64,000 nucleotides of DNA from Liolophura sinensis (GCF_032854445.1 NC_088296.1:25973448-26037447), one strand, 5' to 3'. Shown: positions 1 through 12,628, counted from the first letter of the stretch. Program-made: numbers and translations. Notes: generated by a model from the sequence alone, not told the origin.

Positions 1-1089
1 TAACAACTGTCAGCCTACTTAGCTTTTAGCCCATGCGTTGACTTGCCGTTATTTGAAAATAACCAAATAAAAATGATCCAGAAGAAGGGTATAAATATTA
101 TAAACTAATACTTCTTTGGGATGGGTGTACAAATTGGCCCCGATGGTCTTTCGAAGCAACGGGGCCAGAAAAATGTTATCAGAAGGTACCTACTTTGTTC
201 TGTCCGTTGACATTTGTGTCCCGTCCCTCCAGAAAAAGAATAACATTCAAGGCATTGTTTTAAGAGTCAGCTTCAAATACGATATATTTATAACATTATG
301 TGATGACCCAGGGGAGGCTGTTTAGTAAAGTATTTTTCATTCATCTATGCCCTAATTAACCCGTAATTCCACCTAATCATTACAGTCGATCGACCTAACA
401 ATTACGTTAAAACTTTTCCCAATACCGACTTTGTGTCTAAGAACTTTCTCTTTTATTATACTGACGATAACTGTATGATCAGATCAACGGGGGATAGAAC
501 GCCCAAGTGAAATATGGGCGACGGCAGATAAGTCTGCCTGTGACGTTAAACAGTTTTTCTGCATGTGGAGCGTGTAACTTCCTTCGCTGAAAGGATAACA
601 GCATTTGTAAAGGTCAAGGACGGTTCCAGTACTTGGGTTCAATTGGCGTTTTCAGTCTAACCTGTTACTGTCGTGGACGTGCCCAGCGGGAAGAGCTGAT
701 TCCTGGAGGATGTAATAACCAGGGAAATCCAGAAGAACGCTACTAGTCCTTATATCGGCCCTGGTTACGGGACCAGACCAGTCCTTACCGGCAACACGTG
801 GCGTTTCATCCGGAAGGGGAGGGCCAGGTCAGCCCTGAAAATTTCGTTCATCTGTTCTATTAGCTCGGTTTCAACTCCAAGAACTCATTGCCTCAACTGA
901 CGTCATAATTATTCAAAAACCTGTGCCGTGCTGAATATTGGGCTAGACTCAACATATTTTGACGGAGGGCGATTCCATTTACCTAAACTGCTATCGACTT
1001 TACAGTGAACCCTGTTTCTGACACTACCATGTTTGAAATTGTTTATTGAACAATATAACCTTAACAAATGAATGTTATTTTATCTCTTG

Positions 1090-1245
1090 TACGCACGTGG
1101 GAAGGTCTGCCAGCAACCTGCAGATGGGCATAGTTTTCCCCAGGGCTCTGCACGGTTTCCTCCCACCATAATGCTGGCTGTTGTCGTATAAGTGAAACAT
1201 TCTTGAGTACGGCGTAAGACTCCAATCAAATAAATAAATAAATAT
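1090..1245 (+). mobile_element. tRNA-derived SINE, 5'-truncated
   Basis: The body (gtgggaaggtctgccagcaa) and the tail (acggcgtaagactccaatca plus an ATAA run) match the 3' half of the full SINE at 18618-18892. The tRNA-like head is missing. Confidence 0.8.
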
Positions 1246-2554
1246 CTCTAGTAGCATATGATCTCACAGAAGTATGGTTTCAGAGATGTTAGGAAACTAA
1301 AACGATGTTGTCCATTCGCAGATGTAGTATAGGCTCTATTATTGTGTGGAGTTTGTTCTAAGCGCGTATTGGGGCAGCCATTGTAACACAAATTACCTCA
1401 CAGGCCCATAGTCCAGCATGCTGCATGCTTTTGAATAAATATCACATCACTCGAGGCAATGAGCTCTCGGTGTTGAAACTAAGCTGTTTGAGTTTAGCAA
1501 TATGAATTAGAAAAATAACCGAAACCGCATTTTCTGTGTAATAATTACTCTCTCTACGACATACCCTACAACTTTATAGTTTCAGGCTCTGTCGAAAGAC
1601 ACCCGGTTTTCGTGTGCAGGTGGTGAATGACACAATCATGGTTAGCCAATAAACACTAAGTACAAGCTGAAAACCTTCGCGAAAAACAATTTCCATTGGT
1701 AGAGGTAGAGGTGTGTCTTCATTAAAATTCATGATTAACCAAGACGGAAGACGTTGACTACTAAAAACTTATTTAAATAAATTCGTAGAGAAGCTGATGT
1801 TGTTTGTGAGAAATTCAAGGTCAAACAGATCTGTACATATACTGAAGATAAAGTCTGCCACGCATATTCTTCATGGGAAAGAAATTGTATGTATCGGGTA
1901 CCGAAGACAGAAACAGTTCCTCTGCTTCACGGCGCTGCAGAGTAGGCCCAAGTGTTAGCCTAGCGGTCGCACCAGATCTCCACACATAGACCGGCCTGTG
2001 TTGTGTGGTATACACTGAATCATGCTGAAGAATTCTACCAAACCGGCACTGATAAATCTTCATCAAACCGGCTTCTGATATGAAACAACAACAATTATTC
2101 CTGGCTTACGGGTTAGTAGGTTCGCTTCCATTGCCCAATGTGGTTTAGCGGTCTCCAGAACCCCCGTACAAGGGTTTGCAGGTTGTTTCAGCACGACAGC
2201 AGAGGTTGGTAGAGTGTAAGGCTTCGACCTCTGCATAAGGATAATGTGTAATGCTATGTACGCCCAACATATCAATGTGTTTAGGTTGGGCTGTTACATG
2301 TCACTGACTAAAAGTAATTTTGGTAGCGGATATGTCTGATTTTACATACAGCTGGATATTGCTGGTTGGCTAAAAGAAATAGACTGCAGTCCTTCTTTCT
2401 CGTTTATTGCACGGCATCAGCAGATGGACGGATATCAACGATCATCGCCGACAAACAGATAAACCTTCCAAAAACATGTGACCGATATACAGAAACAGTC
2501 TTTCTGTCTCAGTTCGGGTTTAAAGTGATAACAGTGATATCAGCACACAGACTT

Positions 2555-2925
2555 CGGAACCAGAGAGAACAGCTATCTAACTCTGGTAACTTTCGGTCAA
2601 TAGTAACAATAGCAACAAATCAGAACAAGTACAGGAAAATAAGTTTTTATTTACACACTCACGTTGTCCCACTTCAGTAACACTTTACCAATGGTGTGCC
2701 TAACTTAAATGTTATGATGAGAAAAGTATTCCGAGAACGAGCGAAATAAAAAGGCAGACAACAATGACCGGGATTTGGAACCAGAGAGAACAGATATCCA
2801 GCTTTGGTAACTTACGGTAGTCGGGGAGCGAGGGTAACAAAGAGGCAGACGAAAAGGGGTGGACCTAGGAAACAGAGAGAAATGCTTTCCAGCCATGATA
2901 ACTTTCGGTCGTTGTTGCATAACAT
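2555..2925 (+). repeat. Degenerate direct repeat, about 3 copies
   Basis: A segment of roughly 100-120 bp built around ggaaccagagagaacag and ggtaactttcggt occurs about three times in diverged form, near 2560, 2770 and 2865. No coding function is apparent. Confidence 0.5.
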
Positions 2926-4233
2926 ATAAATCAGGCACATGATTGGCAAATTATTACAGTGCTGGCAGAACGTAAGTATTGTAAATAAAAGGTTGTTTTC
3001 CGTTATTTGATCTGATTTGTTGTTCTTGTTACTTCGGCCACTCAATTAATCTATGCGCCTTGGAAAAGGTACGAGTTCTCTTTATTATTCCTTGTGCATA
3101 AGTTTTACTCTGCTAACGGGGATCCCTAAATTTTTAAATTGTCGGTCCAAACTAAAAGATAAAACAAACCTTTTCGTATCCCTAGACAAACATTTTGCAG
3201 TTTTCTGACAAAATCAGTGTAAAATTACTGACCTCTTTTTATGTCAACAACATGAGCTTAGCTAAGTGATATAATTCATAAACGTCAAATGGGGTGCCCC
3301 AGAAGTACCTGATCATTTTTACATATCAGAAACAAAAAGATTTGCACGCGCTTCCCTGCCAAAAACATACACGTAGTTCTGTCAATCCGAAATACTCTTG
3401 GATTTAAATATATTGTGTATATTTTCTTTCTTATAAACATGACTTTGAAATTTTCATAGAGATCTGACAGAACGCAAATATGGTAGATGCAGGACAGGAG
3501 GGAAGGCATAAATACGTGAATTCTATGTTCCAGTGTGAGAGGTAATATGCAAATTTCCAAAGCCTTTGAGGCGGAAAAGGTGCATGATTGTTCTATATGA
3601 CAGGGGGTGGGATATTGCCTTGTGTGGAAAGACGCCAATAGTTTTAGCTCTTTAGCCTTTGACAATACAGGTCAGAAAGCACGGAATTCAAGACTTGTTG
3701 GTATGGACTGAACTTATCAAAACACTTGGAGTGATAAGTGGTGTATAACCATTATGCACTGGTTTATATCTCTCTTATACACCGCTTATCACGGTTGTTG
3801 TTCAGGGAAACAATAGTATTCAGACAATACTCAAAATAAAACACTCACGGACAACAATAGATCGGTGTATGTACTGATATAAGCTTGGTTAAGGCCGGCT
3901 TAAGTTTAAGGTAGGTATATACAGGCCGATTAATTCAAGTCAATGTAAACTTATTTTTCTGTCATTACTCCTAAGTGAGATTTTACATGATTAAACTGTT
4001 ATTTATGTAATTTACCCTTTTACATATACAGTTCTGCTGCATTTATCATTTGTGACAAAAATATAGTACAATGTCGTAATCATGTATCGTGACCACAGTA
4101 GTCTTCCCAATCAACAGCACCAAACTGCGTCAATGGAAAAATATAGAATTGAAAGTAATTCCATACCAATGGCGTGTAATAAACCAGAAATGTTTATATA
4201 CATTCATATATTGGAATGACTCATTTAACCAAT

Positions 4234-4356
4234 AGATTGCCCCGGCCTTTTTCCGGTTTCCACCCACTATAATGCTGGCCGCCGTCGTATAAGTGAAATA
4301 TTCTTGAGTACGGCGTAAAAACACCAATCAAATAAAACAAATAAATAAATAAATAA
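4234..4356 (+). mobile_element. tRNA-derived SINE, 5'-truncated
   Basis: Only the last part of the SINE is present: the cataatgctggccgccgtcg class body and the acggcgtaaaaacaccaatc tail followed by ATAA repeats. Confidence 0.8.
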
Positions 4357-5106
4357 CCATTAGAGGTATCAGTTATAAGTTATCTGACATTAGGAATACT
4401 CTGAAGATTAAGATCTGATCCGCCTAAAACAAAGAAATCTAGATATAAGTATCGATGCTGATACATTTATAACTGATGGCTATTGGCCGCCTTTCAGCAA
4501 ATATTTAGATTCTAATCCAGTGAACCGCAAGGAGGTTTTCGATATATCAGGTCAGATTAACAAAAAATCTTGTCGTAATCTTGCTGAAGAAAGTTGGAAT
4601 GAGATATAAGCAACTTCGAAAACACGAAAACAATTCTTCTCAACACGACGTACTCAATTCTACAACAGTATGTTGGACAACTCAGTGGAAAAACTTAATT
4701 TCGCTTCCTCAGATTCATTTTATAGCAACAAAACATCATTCAATGGTACAAAAGAAAAATTTGATGCATATGTAAATTTGCAGAGTTTAAGAAATCCAAT
4801 CGAAAATGTCTTCACAAAACTGCTGACTGAAACAGCCACAGAAGGTATACTACATAAGAAGTTGGCCATATGTCCTAGTGATAAATCATGATTTGATTCG
4901 CAATTGTGAAAAAATTTAGAGAAAACTCCATCCATTAAAGACGGCATCAAGAAATGGACAAAATACAAACTAAATGGAAATAAATTTAAACATATTTAAA
5001 TCACGATAACCCAAACCTGCTACCATGGAAAATACCATGGAAAGGATGATAATCAAACATGTGTATAGATATTATGAACTTTACAACCGTTCTATCAATG
5101 CTGTTA

Positions 5107-5352
5107 TTTATTGATTGATTTATTTATTTGATTGGTGTTTTACGCCGTACTCAAGAATATTTCATTCATACGACGGGGGCCAGCATTATGGTGGGAGGAA
5201 ACCGGGCACAGCCCGGGGGTAACCCACGACCACCCATAGGTTGCTGAAGACCTTCACACTTACGGCTGGAGAGGAAGCCAGCAGGAGCTGGACTTGAACT
5301 CGCGGCGACTACATTGGTGACAGGCTCCTGGGTCATTGCGCCGCGCTAGCGC
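5107..5352 (-). mobile_element. tRNA-derived SINE, nearly full length
   Basis: Read on the minus strand, it starts with the end of a tRNA-like head (gcgctagcgcggcgcaatga), continues through a B-box-like region and body, and ends in the standard tail and an A/T-rich run. The first part of the tRNA head appears lost. Confidence 0.85.
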
Positions 5353-5582
5353 ACTTATCATTTGAGAACCAATCAATATAAAGTAGGATATCCATTAGGA
5401 CTGTGTTACATCATACTTAGTTTAAACGCATCGAAGGATTTAGTCAGAATTTTGAATGGCGTTTGGTGACACGGTAGTTAAACCTTTTCGGACGCGCCAC
5501 ATTGCTGCATGTATAGCGTTAAAAAGACGACTGTAAATGGAGCTCCAATATCGCTAAAATGTGAAATCATTTCACAACGCAA

Positions 5583-5768
5583 AAGCATCATGCATAAATA
5601 GAGGATATGTAATGAGTGACCCTCGATATCAAATTTATTAAACAAGAGTAGTAGTTTTCATTTGTTCTGAGCCTTTGGAGGGGAACAAATGAAAACTATT
5701 ACTCGAGCTTAATAAATTTGATATCGAGGGTCACGAATTTCATATCCTCTATTTATGCATGATGCCTT
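5583..5768. repeat. Near-perfect foldback (hairpin) sequence
   Basis: The arms 5583-5667 and 5683-5768 are inverted complements of about 85 bases with only a few mismatches, around a loop of about 15 bases. Both arms contain gaccctcgatatcaaattta or its complement. Arms this similar imply recent origin or gene conversion between arms. A foldback MITE is possible, but no clear target-site duplication or transposase is visible. Transcribed, it would make a long hairpin RNA. Confidence 0.85.
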
Positions 5769-6689
5769 ATTGTAAATTTATAGCGGAGAAAAAAGCGGAG
5801 AAAAACTTTTACAAAATCATTTCAACTTTTTTGGAAACTGCACCGGCTTCTAGCTGCGTAGTGATATATCGTTAAATACGTTAATATTTATAGCAAGAAT
5901 ATTACATTTTACCACAGAAAGAATTACGGTCTACAAATAGACAAATTTCAGGTGCGCTGAGTACACGCCGCGCAAATTTCCAAAACCAACTGACAGTTTA
6001 ACTTAACGAAGGTTGAACAAGCGGAACAGTATATGGAGTTGTCACCGCCAATTGGAATTTAGGCATCAGCTAGTGTTCTTGTGAAGATTCAGATGACAAT
6101 TCAATTGGTTTCATCTGGATAATGTCAAAATTAGTGAAACATAAAGTTTTAGGCCTATAGAACAATGTTAATAAAAATAATGGTCTACCCGATATTTCCG
6201 TTCTGATGATTTTACTTAACTTTCGGGAGGATAGCTCTATGTCGTAGTCAACGCCGAGGATTTCTACATTGCTTCGATTCTCTCTTGTCACATTCGCAAT
6301 CCGTAATTTACCTGGGGAAGTGGGGGTGGGGGGTGTTCTTCTGGGTCAATAAAACAAGTGCTGAGCAAGAAATTCACTCTTTGGTGAGCGACTTACTGAT
6401 ATGACCGTCTTTTTCTCAAAGAAACGTAAAAACATCAAACGTAAAACCTTGAACACAGCAGTCAAATACATTCGAAGCAAGAATCACAGGGCCAAGGGAC
6501 AATTTCACTTGAAACAACAAGGTCAGAAAAATGTTATTATGAGGTACCGGAATAATATCACAAGCATTGTTTTTAAAGTTAAGCTTCCAAGGTGTTATAC
6601 TCATAACATTATAACACAAACGATTTCCTGTCAGGCGTTAAGTTATTATATCATTGCGCGGTGATAAAACATTCAGCTGTCTTCAATAT

Positions 6690-6790
6690 GATTAATTTAT
6701 CTATTTATTTGATTGGTGTTTTACGCCGTAGTCAGGATTATTTCACTTATTCGACGGCGGCCAACATTATGGTGGGAGGAAACCGGGAAG
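6690..6790 (-). mobile_element. tRNA-derived SINE, 5'-truncated
   Basis: On the minus strand only the 3' part of the SINE is present: tail, then tcgacggcggccaacattat and the ggtgggaggaaaccggga body. Confidence 0.8.
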
Positions 6791-9700
6791 AGTCTTCAAT
6801 ATGAGTCACACTCGTTACCAAAATTGCCTGTAGTCAGTGACACTAGTTACCTAAACTGCTATCGACTTTACTGTGAACCTGTTTCTGACACGACCATGTT
6901 TGAAATTGTTTACACGTTTGAGCATAATATAACCTTGACAAATGAATGTTATTTTATCTCATGTAGCATATGATCTCACGGCAGCATGGTTTCAAAGATG
7001 TTGGGAAATTAAAACGATGTAGTCTATTTGCATAGACAATAGTATAGGCTCTGTTATTGCGTGGAATTTGTGTAGAACAAGCGCTTGTTGCTGCAGCCAT
7101 TGTAAAACAAATTACTTCACCCGTAGCCCGTAGTCACGTCACCCGAAACAACGAAGTCTTTATGTCGAAACTAAGCTTAAGGAGTTTAACAATATTAATA
7201 TTAACCTAACTGCATTTTGCGTGTTATATTTACTCTCTCCACGACATACCCTATGGTCTTATGGTTTCAGGCTCTGTTGAAGCATACCTGGTTTTCTGGT
7301 GGTGAAGGACACAATCCTTGTCAGCCAATGACCACTTACTACAAGCAGAAAACCTTCGCAAAGGACACCACATTTGCATTGGGAGGGGTGCGTCTTAATT
7401 AATATTCATGATTACGCAAGAGGTAAGACGTTGGCCACTGAACACTAAAATCAATTATTTCGTAGAGAAGCTGTCGTTATTTTTTGTAAGAAATTCAAGG
7501 TCAAACAGATCTGTACATATAGTGGAGATAAAGTCTACCAAGCAATTTCTTCACGGAAAAGATATTTCATGTATCGGTTATCGGAGACAAAAACAGGGAA
7601 GCTCCTCTGCTTCACGGCGCTTCAGGGTAGGTCCTAGTGTTAGCCCAGCGGTCTTGCCAGACCTCCACACATAGACTGTCTTGTTATGTGTGGTATACAT
7701 TGAATTACCAACTCGTGCTAAAAAAATTATACCAAACCGGCAGTGACAAATCCTCATGAAACCGACTTCTGATATGAAACAACAAACATCTTTCTCGGCT
7801 GGGGGTTCGCTTCCACACGTCATTATGGATTAGCGATCTCCAGAAACCTTGCACAAGGGTCAGCATGATGTCTCAGCGCGACAGCAAAAGTTGGTAGACT
7901 GTAAGACTACTTCCTCTGCGGAAGGATAGTGTGTAATAATATGGACGTCCAAGATATCAATATGTAGGGGTAATGTTGTTACTTGTCTGACTAAATGTAA
8001 TTTTGGTAGCGAGCATGTCTGATTTCACACACAGCTGGATAAAGGCGGTCCGCTAAAAGATATAGACTGTAGTCCTTTTTCTCATTTATTGCATGGGATT
8101 AGCAGGTGGACGGAGATCAACGATCATCGCCGACAAACTGATAAACCTTCCAAGACCGTGTGACCGATAGACAGAATTAGACTTTCTGTCTCAGTTCATG
8201 GTAAAGTGAACTTTTTAACAGTGATGTCAGGACATAGTACCACTACTTAAATCTGTGCGAAACTCGACGTATGCTTATATCAGCGGTCAACCACCAAGGA
8301 CTCAATGGTCGCAAGGCCAACTCCCAACACTACGTTTAACACAAACTACCAAAGAAATAATAAAGCATATTAAGTACGAAAATAGGACGGAATCGTACAA
8401 AGAGAAGCAGTCAGCAGTTTTCAGTGATGTAAGACACGGGCTAAATTCTATCTGTAATACACGAACATGGTTTGGTCAGGATTACCTTATGTTCAGTTTA
8501 TCTCTTTCTTTTTAAAATACTACAACAAAGAGAGTAAAACCAAAGTAACGGCAGTGTGATAGCTGGCAAATTGCCGGTCGTGTAGTCATCGTGTTTGTCT
8601 AATGGAGTGGGCAAGTATTTGTACCTGAATATGCACTCAAGAGAAGAAGCGGCGTGGATTTCTATCATTAAATAAATTCTTTTTGGGACACCCCACAGCT
8701 TAAAGCGCACAGAAACAATGACAAACTAAAGGTAAATAACGAAATCTTTAAATACAAGAAAGACGTGTTATCGGTGGAGGAACTGCTCTCACACCTTTGC
8801 CTTATGCTTGTTACAATGATGGCAGCGGAGAAATCACGAGAAATGGACGAAAACGTTCAAGCAGACAGGTTTTAAAGTAAACGGCTCTGTGCCTTCGGAC
8901 TACGATCGCAGTTATCAACCTCGTAAGCGGTTACAGATTATACCTTTAGCCCCAACGTATATTTTGTTACCGCTTGCTAGGCGTATAACCGAGATCAAAC
9001 ACATGAAGCGAATGGCGATAACCTGCTTAAATAATGCCGCTACTCTACGTCCGCGAGTGCTTTATTTCTCATATATTGTCCACTTTTGAGGGACAGTTTT
9101 TAGGATATCCATTGGCCTTAGAAATAAACTCGCTGTCTTGAATAAAGGCCTTATCTAGCAGAAGCTAGTAAGATATGCACACTAATAATGCATCTAGCTT
9201 GATACCAAATTCAAAAACTTTTTGTAATCTAAATAAATTGGAACTCCTTAAGTCGATTAAAATTTTATGAGATCAACACGCACTCGGAAGCTATCGGCTT
9301 TGGTCAGACCCGATAATAAGTGACATTATAATTAAGAACATCCTCATGTGACGTTTCTCGGAAAATGTGCAAATCTGGGCTTAACTCTATTTTTGTGCCT
9401 AATTTACAGAGGACAAAATATGAGCCTCAAAAAAACGGCACACACAGAACAGACAATATCAAGAGTATAAAGTAATCAAATCATGTGAGACTGTTACAAT
9501 TGTTACAAAAGTCTTATTCTCACGGAGGTTTGGCCAAATGATAAATAATGTTACAAAAGCATTACTCTCAAATTGTTCCCACGGACGGTCTTGCCAAATG
9601 TTACATCTACATGCAATTTGCCTAGGGTGCAGTCTTATGTCCAATTTCGGCGCCATAGGAGACATAGGTGAGAGCCCCTGCTGCTAGAATCCATTTCATC

Positions 9701-10382
9701 TGTAAAACCTCCAACCTTGCACAAAACATCACACAAGCCTAGGGTATTGCTAAGCCTTTTGTCAAAAAGTAAATAAATAGTCTATCTGTTATCAACGATA
9801 TTCTATATAATCCATCCACGAAATGATGCTAGGGTTCGAGACCATTAGTCGGAGAGGCAAGAGTAAGAATTTGATACATCCATGGCAAAGTCTTTTCATT
9901 GCTCAGTCCGCTCCTCGTGAATGTAAGTACCGTCTTGGGCGTGTCAAGGCCAGAATGTTGAAAGCTCTCATCCATGCTAACAGACTGAAGCCATGGTTCC
10001 ACCCTGACACTAGGACCATAGGTTATCAACCTGACACTTGTGACCCCCGTGGCAGAAGTGCTGGACTGTTCTATATGACAGGGGGTGGGATATTGCCTTG
10101 TTGTGTGGAAAGACGCCAATAGTTTTATCTATTTAGCCTTTGACAATACAGGTCAGAAAGCACGGAATTCAAGACTTGTTGGTATGAACTGAACTTATCA
10201 AGACACCGGGAGTGATAAGTGGTGTATAACCATTATACACTAGTTTATATTTCTCTTATACTTCTCCGATCACGGTTGCTGTTCAGAGAAACAATAGTAT
10301 TCAGACAATACTCAAAATAAAACTGAAGCCATGGTTCCACCCTGACACTAGGATAAAGGTTAGAAGGTACATACAGGCCGAT

Positions 10383-10619
10383 TATTTATTTATTTATTTG
10401 ATTGGTGTTTTATGCCGTACTCAAGAATATTTCACTTATTATGCATTATGGTGGGAGGAAACCCGAGGTAAACCCATGACCAGGTTGCTGTCATACCTTC
10501 TCACTTACAAACGGAGAGGAAGCCAGCATGAGTTGGACTTGAACTCATAGCGACCACCTTGGTGATAGGCTCCTGGGTCATTACGCTGTGCGCTAACCAA
10601 CTGAGCCACGGAGGCCCCC
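10383..10619 (-). mobile_element. tRNA-derived SINE, full length with internal deletions
   Basis: On the minus strand it begins with ggcctccgtggctcagttgg, the tRNA-like head with an A box. It then has a B-box-like segment, the shared body with small deletions, and the tail ending in an ATAA run. It interrupts the right copy of the old duplication. Confidence 0.85.
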
Positions 10620-11124
10620 CTAGCTGATTAAATGTAAATGTATTTTTCTATCTTTTTCTGCCGTTACTCCTTAGTGAGATTTTACATGATTAAACTAATA
10701 TCGATGTAATTTACATTTTACATATACAGTTCTGCTGCATTTACCGCTATCATGACGATATCATGATGTACGTATCTATCGCCACTGTGAAAAGAAATTT
10801 CCGAAAATAAACATTGTACTATAAACGTCAGTATTACTGTCACCACCACATGGACTTGTCACTGCTGTGACATAAAGAAGTTGTTATAACGGTTGTTGTT
10901 CAGAGAAACAATAGTGTTCAGACAATTCTCAAAATAAAACACTCACGGGCAACAATAGATCCGTGTACGTACTATTATAAGCTTGGTTAAGGCCGGCTTA
11001 AGTTTAAGATTCGTAGGTATTTACAGGCCGATTAATTCAAGTCAATGTATGATTTATTTATGAAAAAATATAGTGCAATGTCGTAATCATGCATCGTGAC
11101 CACAGGATTCAATTTTGTGTCGAG

Positions 11125-11185
11125 GGGCCTCTGTGGCTCAGTTGGTTAGCGCGAGAGGGTAGCGTAATGATCCAGAAGCATCCTA
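11125..11185 (+). mobile_element. SINE head fragment
   Basis: Only the tRNA-like head survives (ggggcctctgtggctcagtt and the following 40 bases), without body or tail. It is therefore a 3'-truncated SINE piece and not a tRNA gene. Confidence 0.65.
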
Positions 11186-11418
11186 TATAACCAAGCTAAT
11201 TTAATGCTCGTAGGGTGACTATATGAGACTACAAGCAATGACAAAAGAAAACTCTCCTTATTTCCTCATTCCCGAAGAGGCTTTAAGCAATAATCCTTCA
11301 TTCATCATTACGTGTAAACAAGAATCATGGAAACATAAATACTCAGCAAAAAGGAAGTAGTGCTATAGGGATTTCGGTTCAGAAGCGATAGCGTGCATTT
11401 GATTAATATTTACACAAT

Positions 11419-11423
11419 ATAAA
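11419..11423 (+). repeat. Target-site duplication, left (ATAAA)
   Basis: The five bases ATAAA directly before the 5' LTR are repeated directly after the 3' LTR at 17064-17068. A 5-bp duplication is usual for Ty3/Gypsy integrases and shows that 11424-17063 is one integration event. Confidence 0.9.
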
Positions 11424-12430
11424 TGTTATGTATGACTATTTAACGTCTTCATGTACTGTTAGTCTGCGGACCTTTGTGAAAGCATAACAGCCCTGTTATA
11501 TATGTACAGCGCGGACCTGATGGAAAGCACCTTGTTCAATGCTCTGTTTATTTAACTGGCTGTTCATTGGCTGTTAAACTCTGTGTTTAAAAATAGTTGA
11601 ATCCACCTGGCACGTATATAAGCCGTGTTTTCTGTGCAGAGGGGAGGTATTTTTGCTGCATCCACTGGGAGCCAGGAGAGTGTGCGACGCTCTCGTATCG
11701 AGTCCATTATTTTGGTATGAGCTGGTGATGTCAGTTTCATTTGGGGGGACAGATTTTTATGCCGGCACCGTTTGTGTACCACAGTTGTACTGATGTCTGG
11801 TTTATGTGAATTTCTGCGGAAGTCACGTTTATTGGTGTTCGGATCTTTATTATGATTATACAGTGTTGACTGTGTAGTTTGTTTAACACGCTGACCTCAC
11901 CTGACCAACAAGGTCGTCAAGGACTCTAAACTGAAGTTTTCAGTTTTGCAAAGGACGTTCGTTCTGCCACAAGGTGACATTACTTTACGTCTCTGATCGG
12001 CTCGTTTGTGAGTTTCTGCGGGAAACTGTTCTAAAGTGGATTATACCTCCATGCCTGTATTTACCCTGTGTTGTGCTCTGCGGGTGTGACGTCATTCAAA
12101 GGCTTGACTGTTCCAGTTCTGTGTAACCTGTGTACTGTGTTCGCGTTCGCTAACCTAGCGAAGTACCGGACGGGGACAATTTGTGACTTGTGTGAATTGT
12201 GTGTTTATCCCATGGTCTTTACGTTGGATCTCCTGGAATTCGTTCCTTGGGATGCAAAGGTGAACTGGAAACTTTTAAAGACCGGTAATACTGATGTGTA
12301 TGTTTTTTTATGTTGTTGTTGTTGAACTGTCTGTAAAACTGTACGTCTCATTTTATATATAAAGCATTGTTTACATTGTAATATTGAGTCACTGAGTCTG
12401 TTTTCTGTTGCTGTTTTCAATACCGTAACA
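11424..12430 (+). repeat. 5' LTR (1007 bp)
   Basis: It starts TGTTATGTATG and ends CAATACCGTAACA, and matches the 3' LTR apart from two indels. It has 410 bp (11659-12068) and a further 9 bp near 12190 that the 3' LTR lacks. The 410-bp segment is bounded by CTG on both sides. A TATA-like motif lies at 11615-11622. Confidence 0.9.
11615..11622 (+). promoter_or_regulatory. TATA-like box in the LTR
   Basis: TATATAAG lies about 190 bases into the LTR. It is repeated at the equivalent place in each 3' LTR (16667-16674 in unit 1). The position fits the end of U3, with transcription starting shortly downstream. The start site itself is not shown by the sequence. Confidence 0.5.
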
Positions 12431-12432
12431 GA

Positions 12433-12452
12433 AATTGGGGGGCTTGTCCGGG
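12433..12452 (+). promoter_or_regulatory. Primer binding site, tRNA-Pro-like
   Basis: Just after the 5' LTR comes TTGGGGGGCTTGTCCGGGA. It resembles the complement of a tRNA-Pro 3' end as used by some retroelements (TGGGGGCTCGTCCGGGA), differing by one extra G and one T for C. The primer identity is inferred from that resemblance only. Confidence 0.6.
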
Positions 12453-12559
12453 AACTGATTGTTTCCTTTTTGTTTTGCACCAGATATTTGAAGTTAAACA
12501 CAAGTGAGAAGCGATTGCTTAATTTTAACGGTGAATGATTCAGTGGCTAAATATTTACA

Positions 12560-12628
12560 ATGGGAGATTTTGATCCTAAACAGTTTGTTAATGCTGTTTA
12601 TGTTAATTTGTTAATTTTGTTAAATTAG
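12560..12628 (+). pseudogene. Broken gag N-terminus
   Basis: The first ATG after the primer binding site opens a 22-codon frame (MGDFDPKQFVNAV...) that stops at 12626-12628. The long gag frame then continues in another phase (KEDLVKLGTFLGLSVKSS). The two pieces read as one gag start interrupted by a frameshift or small deletion. Only unit 1 has this region, because units 2 and 3 begin inside gag at the equivalent of 12776. Confidence 0.55.

Larger units (their letters stand above)
150..4105 (+). repeat. Left copy of an old, diverged tandem duplication
   Basis: Several blocks recur in the same order and orientation about 5.6-7 kb to the right. Matches include 160-300 with 6515-6615, 1010-1330 with 6880-7040, 1790-2090 with 7480-7780, 2330-2530 with 8020-8200, 3590-3720 with 10068-10200, 3785-3950 with 10880-11050, and 4060-4105 with 11065-11107. 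Identity looks roughly 75-90 percent by eye, with many indels, so this is far older than the 11.42-kb triplication. No coding capacity is apparent in either copy. Confidence 0.65.
6520..11110 (+). repeat. Right copy of the old, diverged tandem duplication
   Basis: This is the partner of the block at 150-4105, with the same sub-block order. Spacing between matches varies because each copy took its own insertions, for example the SINE at 10383-10619 lies only in this copy. It could be a duplicated genomic block or two insertions of an unrecognised repeat. Confidence 0.65.
1..11418. other. Gene-poor flank left of the retrotransposon
   Basis: I recognise no protein-coding gene here. Open frames are all about 126 codons or shorter, lack family motifs and are riddled with stops in neighbouring frames. 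What can be seen is an old diverged tandem duplication, SINE pieces on both strands, a foldback sequence and a short degenerate repeat, each listed separately. The stretches 4360-5100, 5770-6500 and 8240-9820 show nothing I can name. Exons of a minus-strand gene could hide here, but none can be supported. Confidence 0.6.

Noticed and set aside
9823-10122. Overlapping open frames of about 97 codons on both strands
   Set aside because: No family resemblance. Part of it matches the other copy of the old duplication at 3590-3660, where the frames are not kept.
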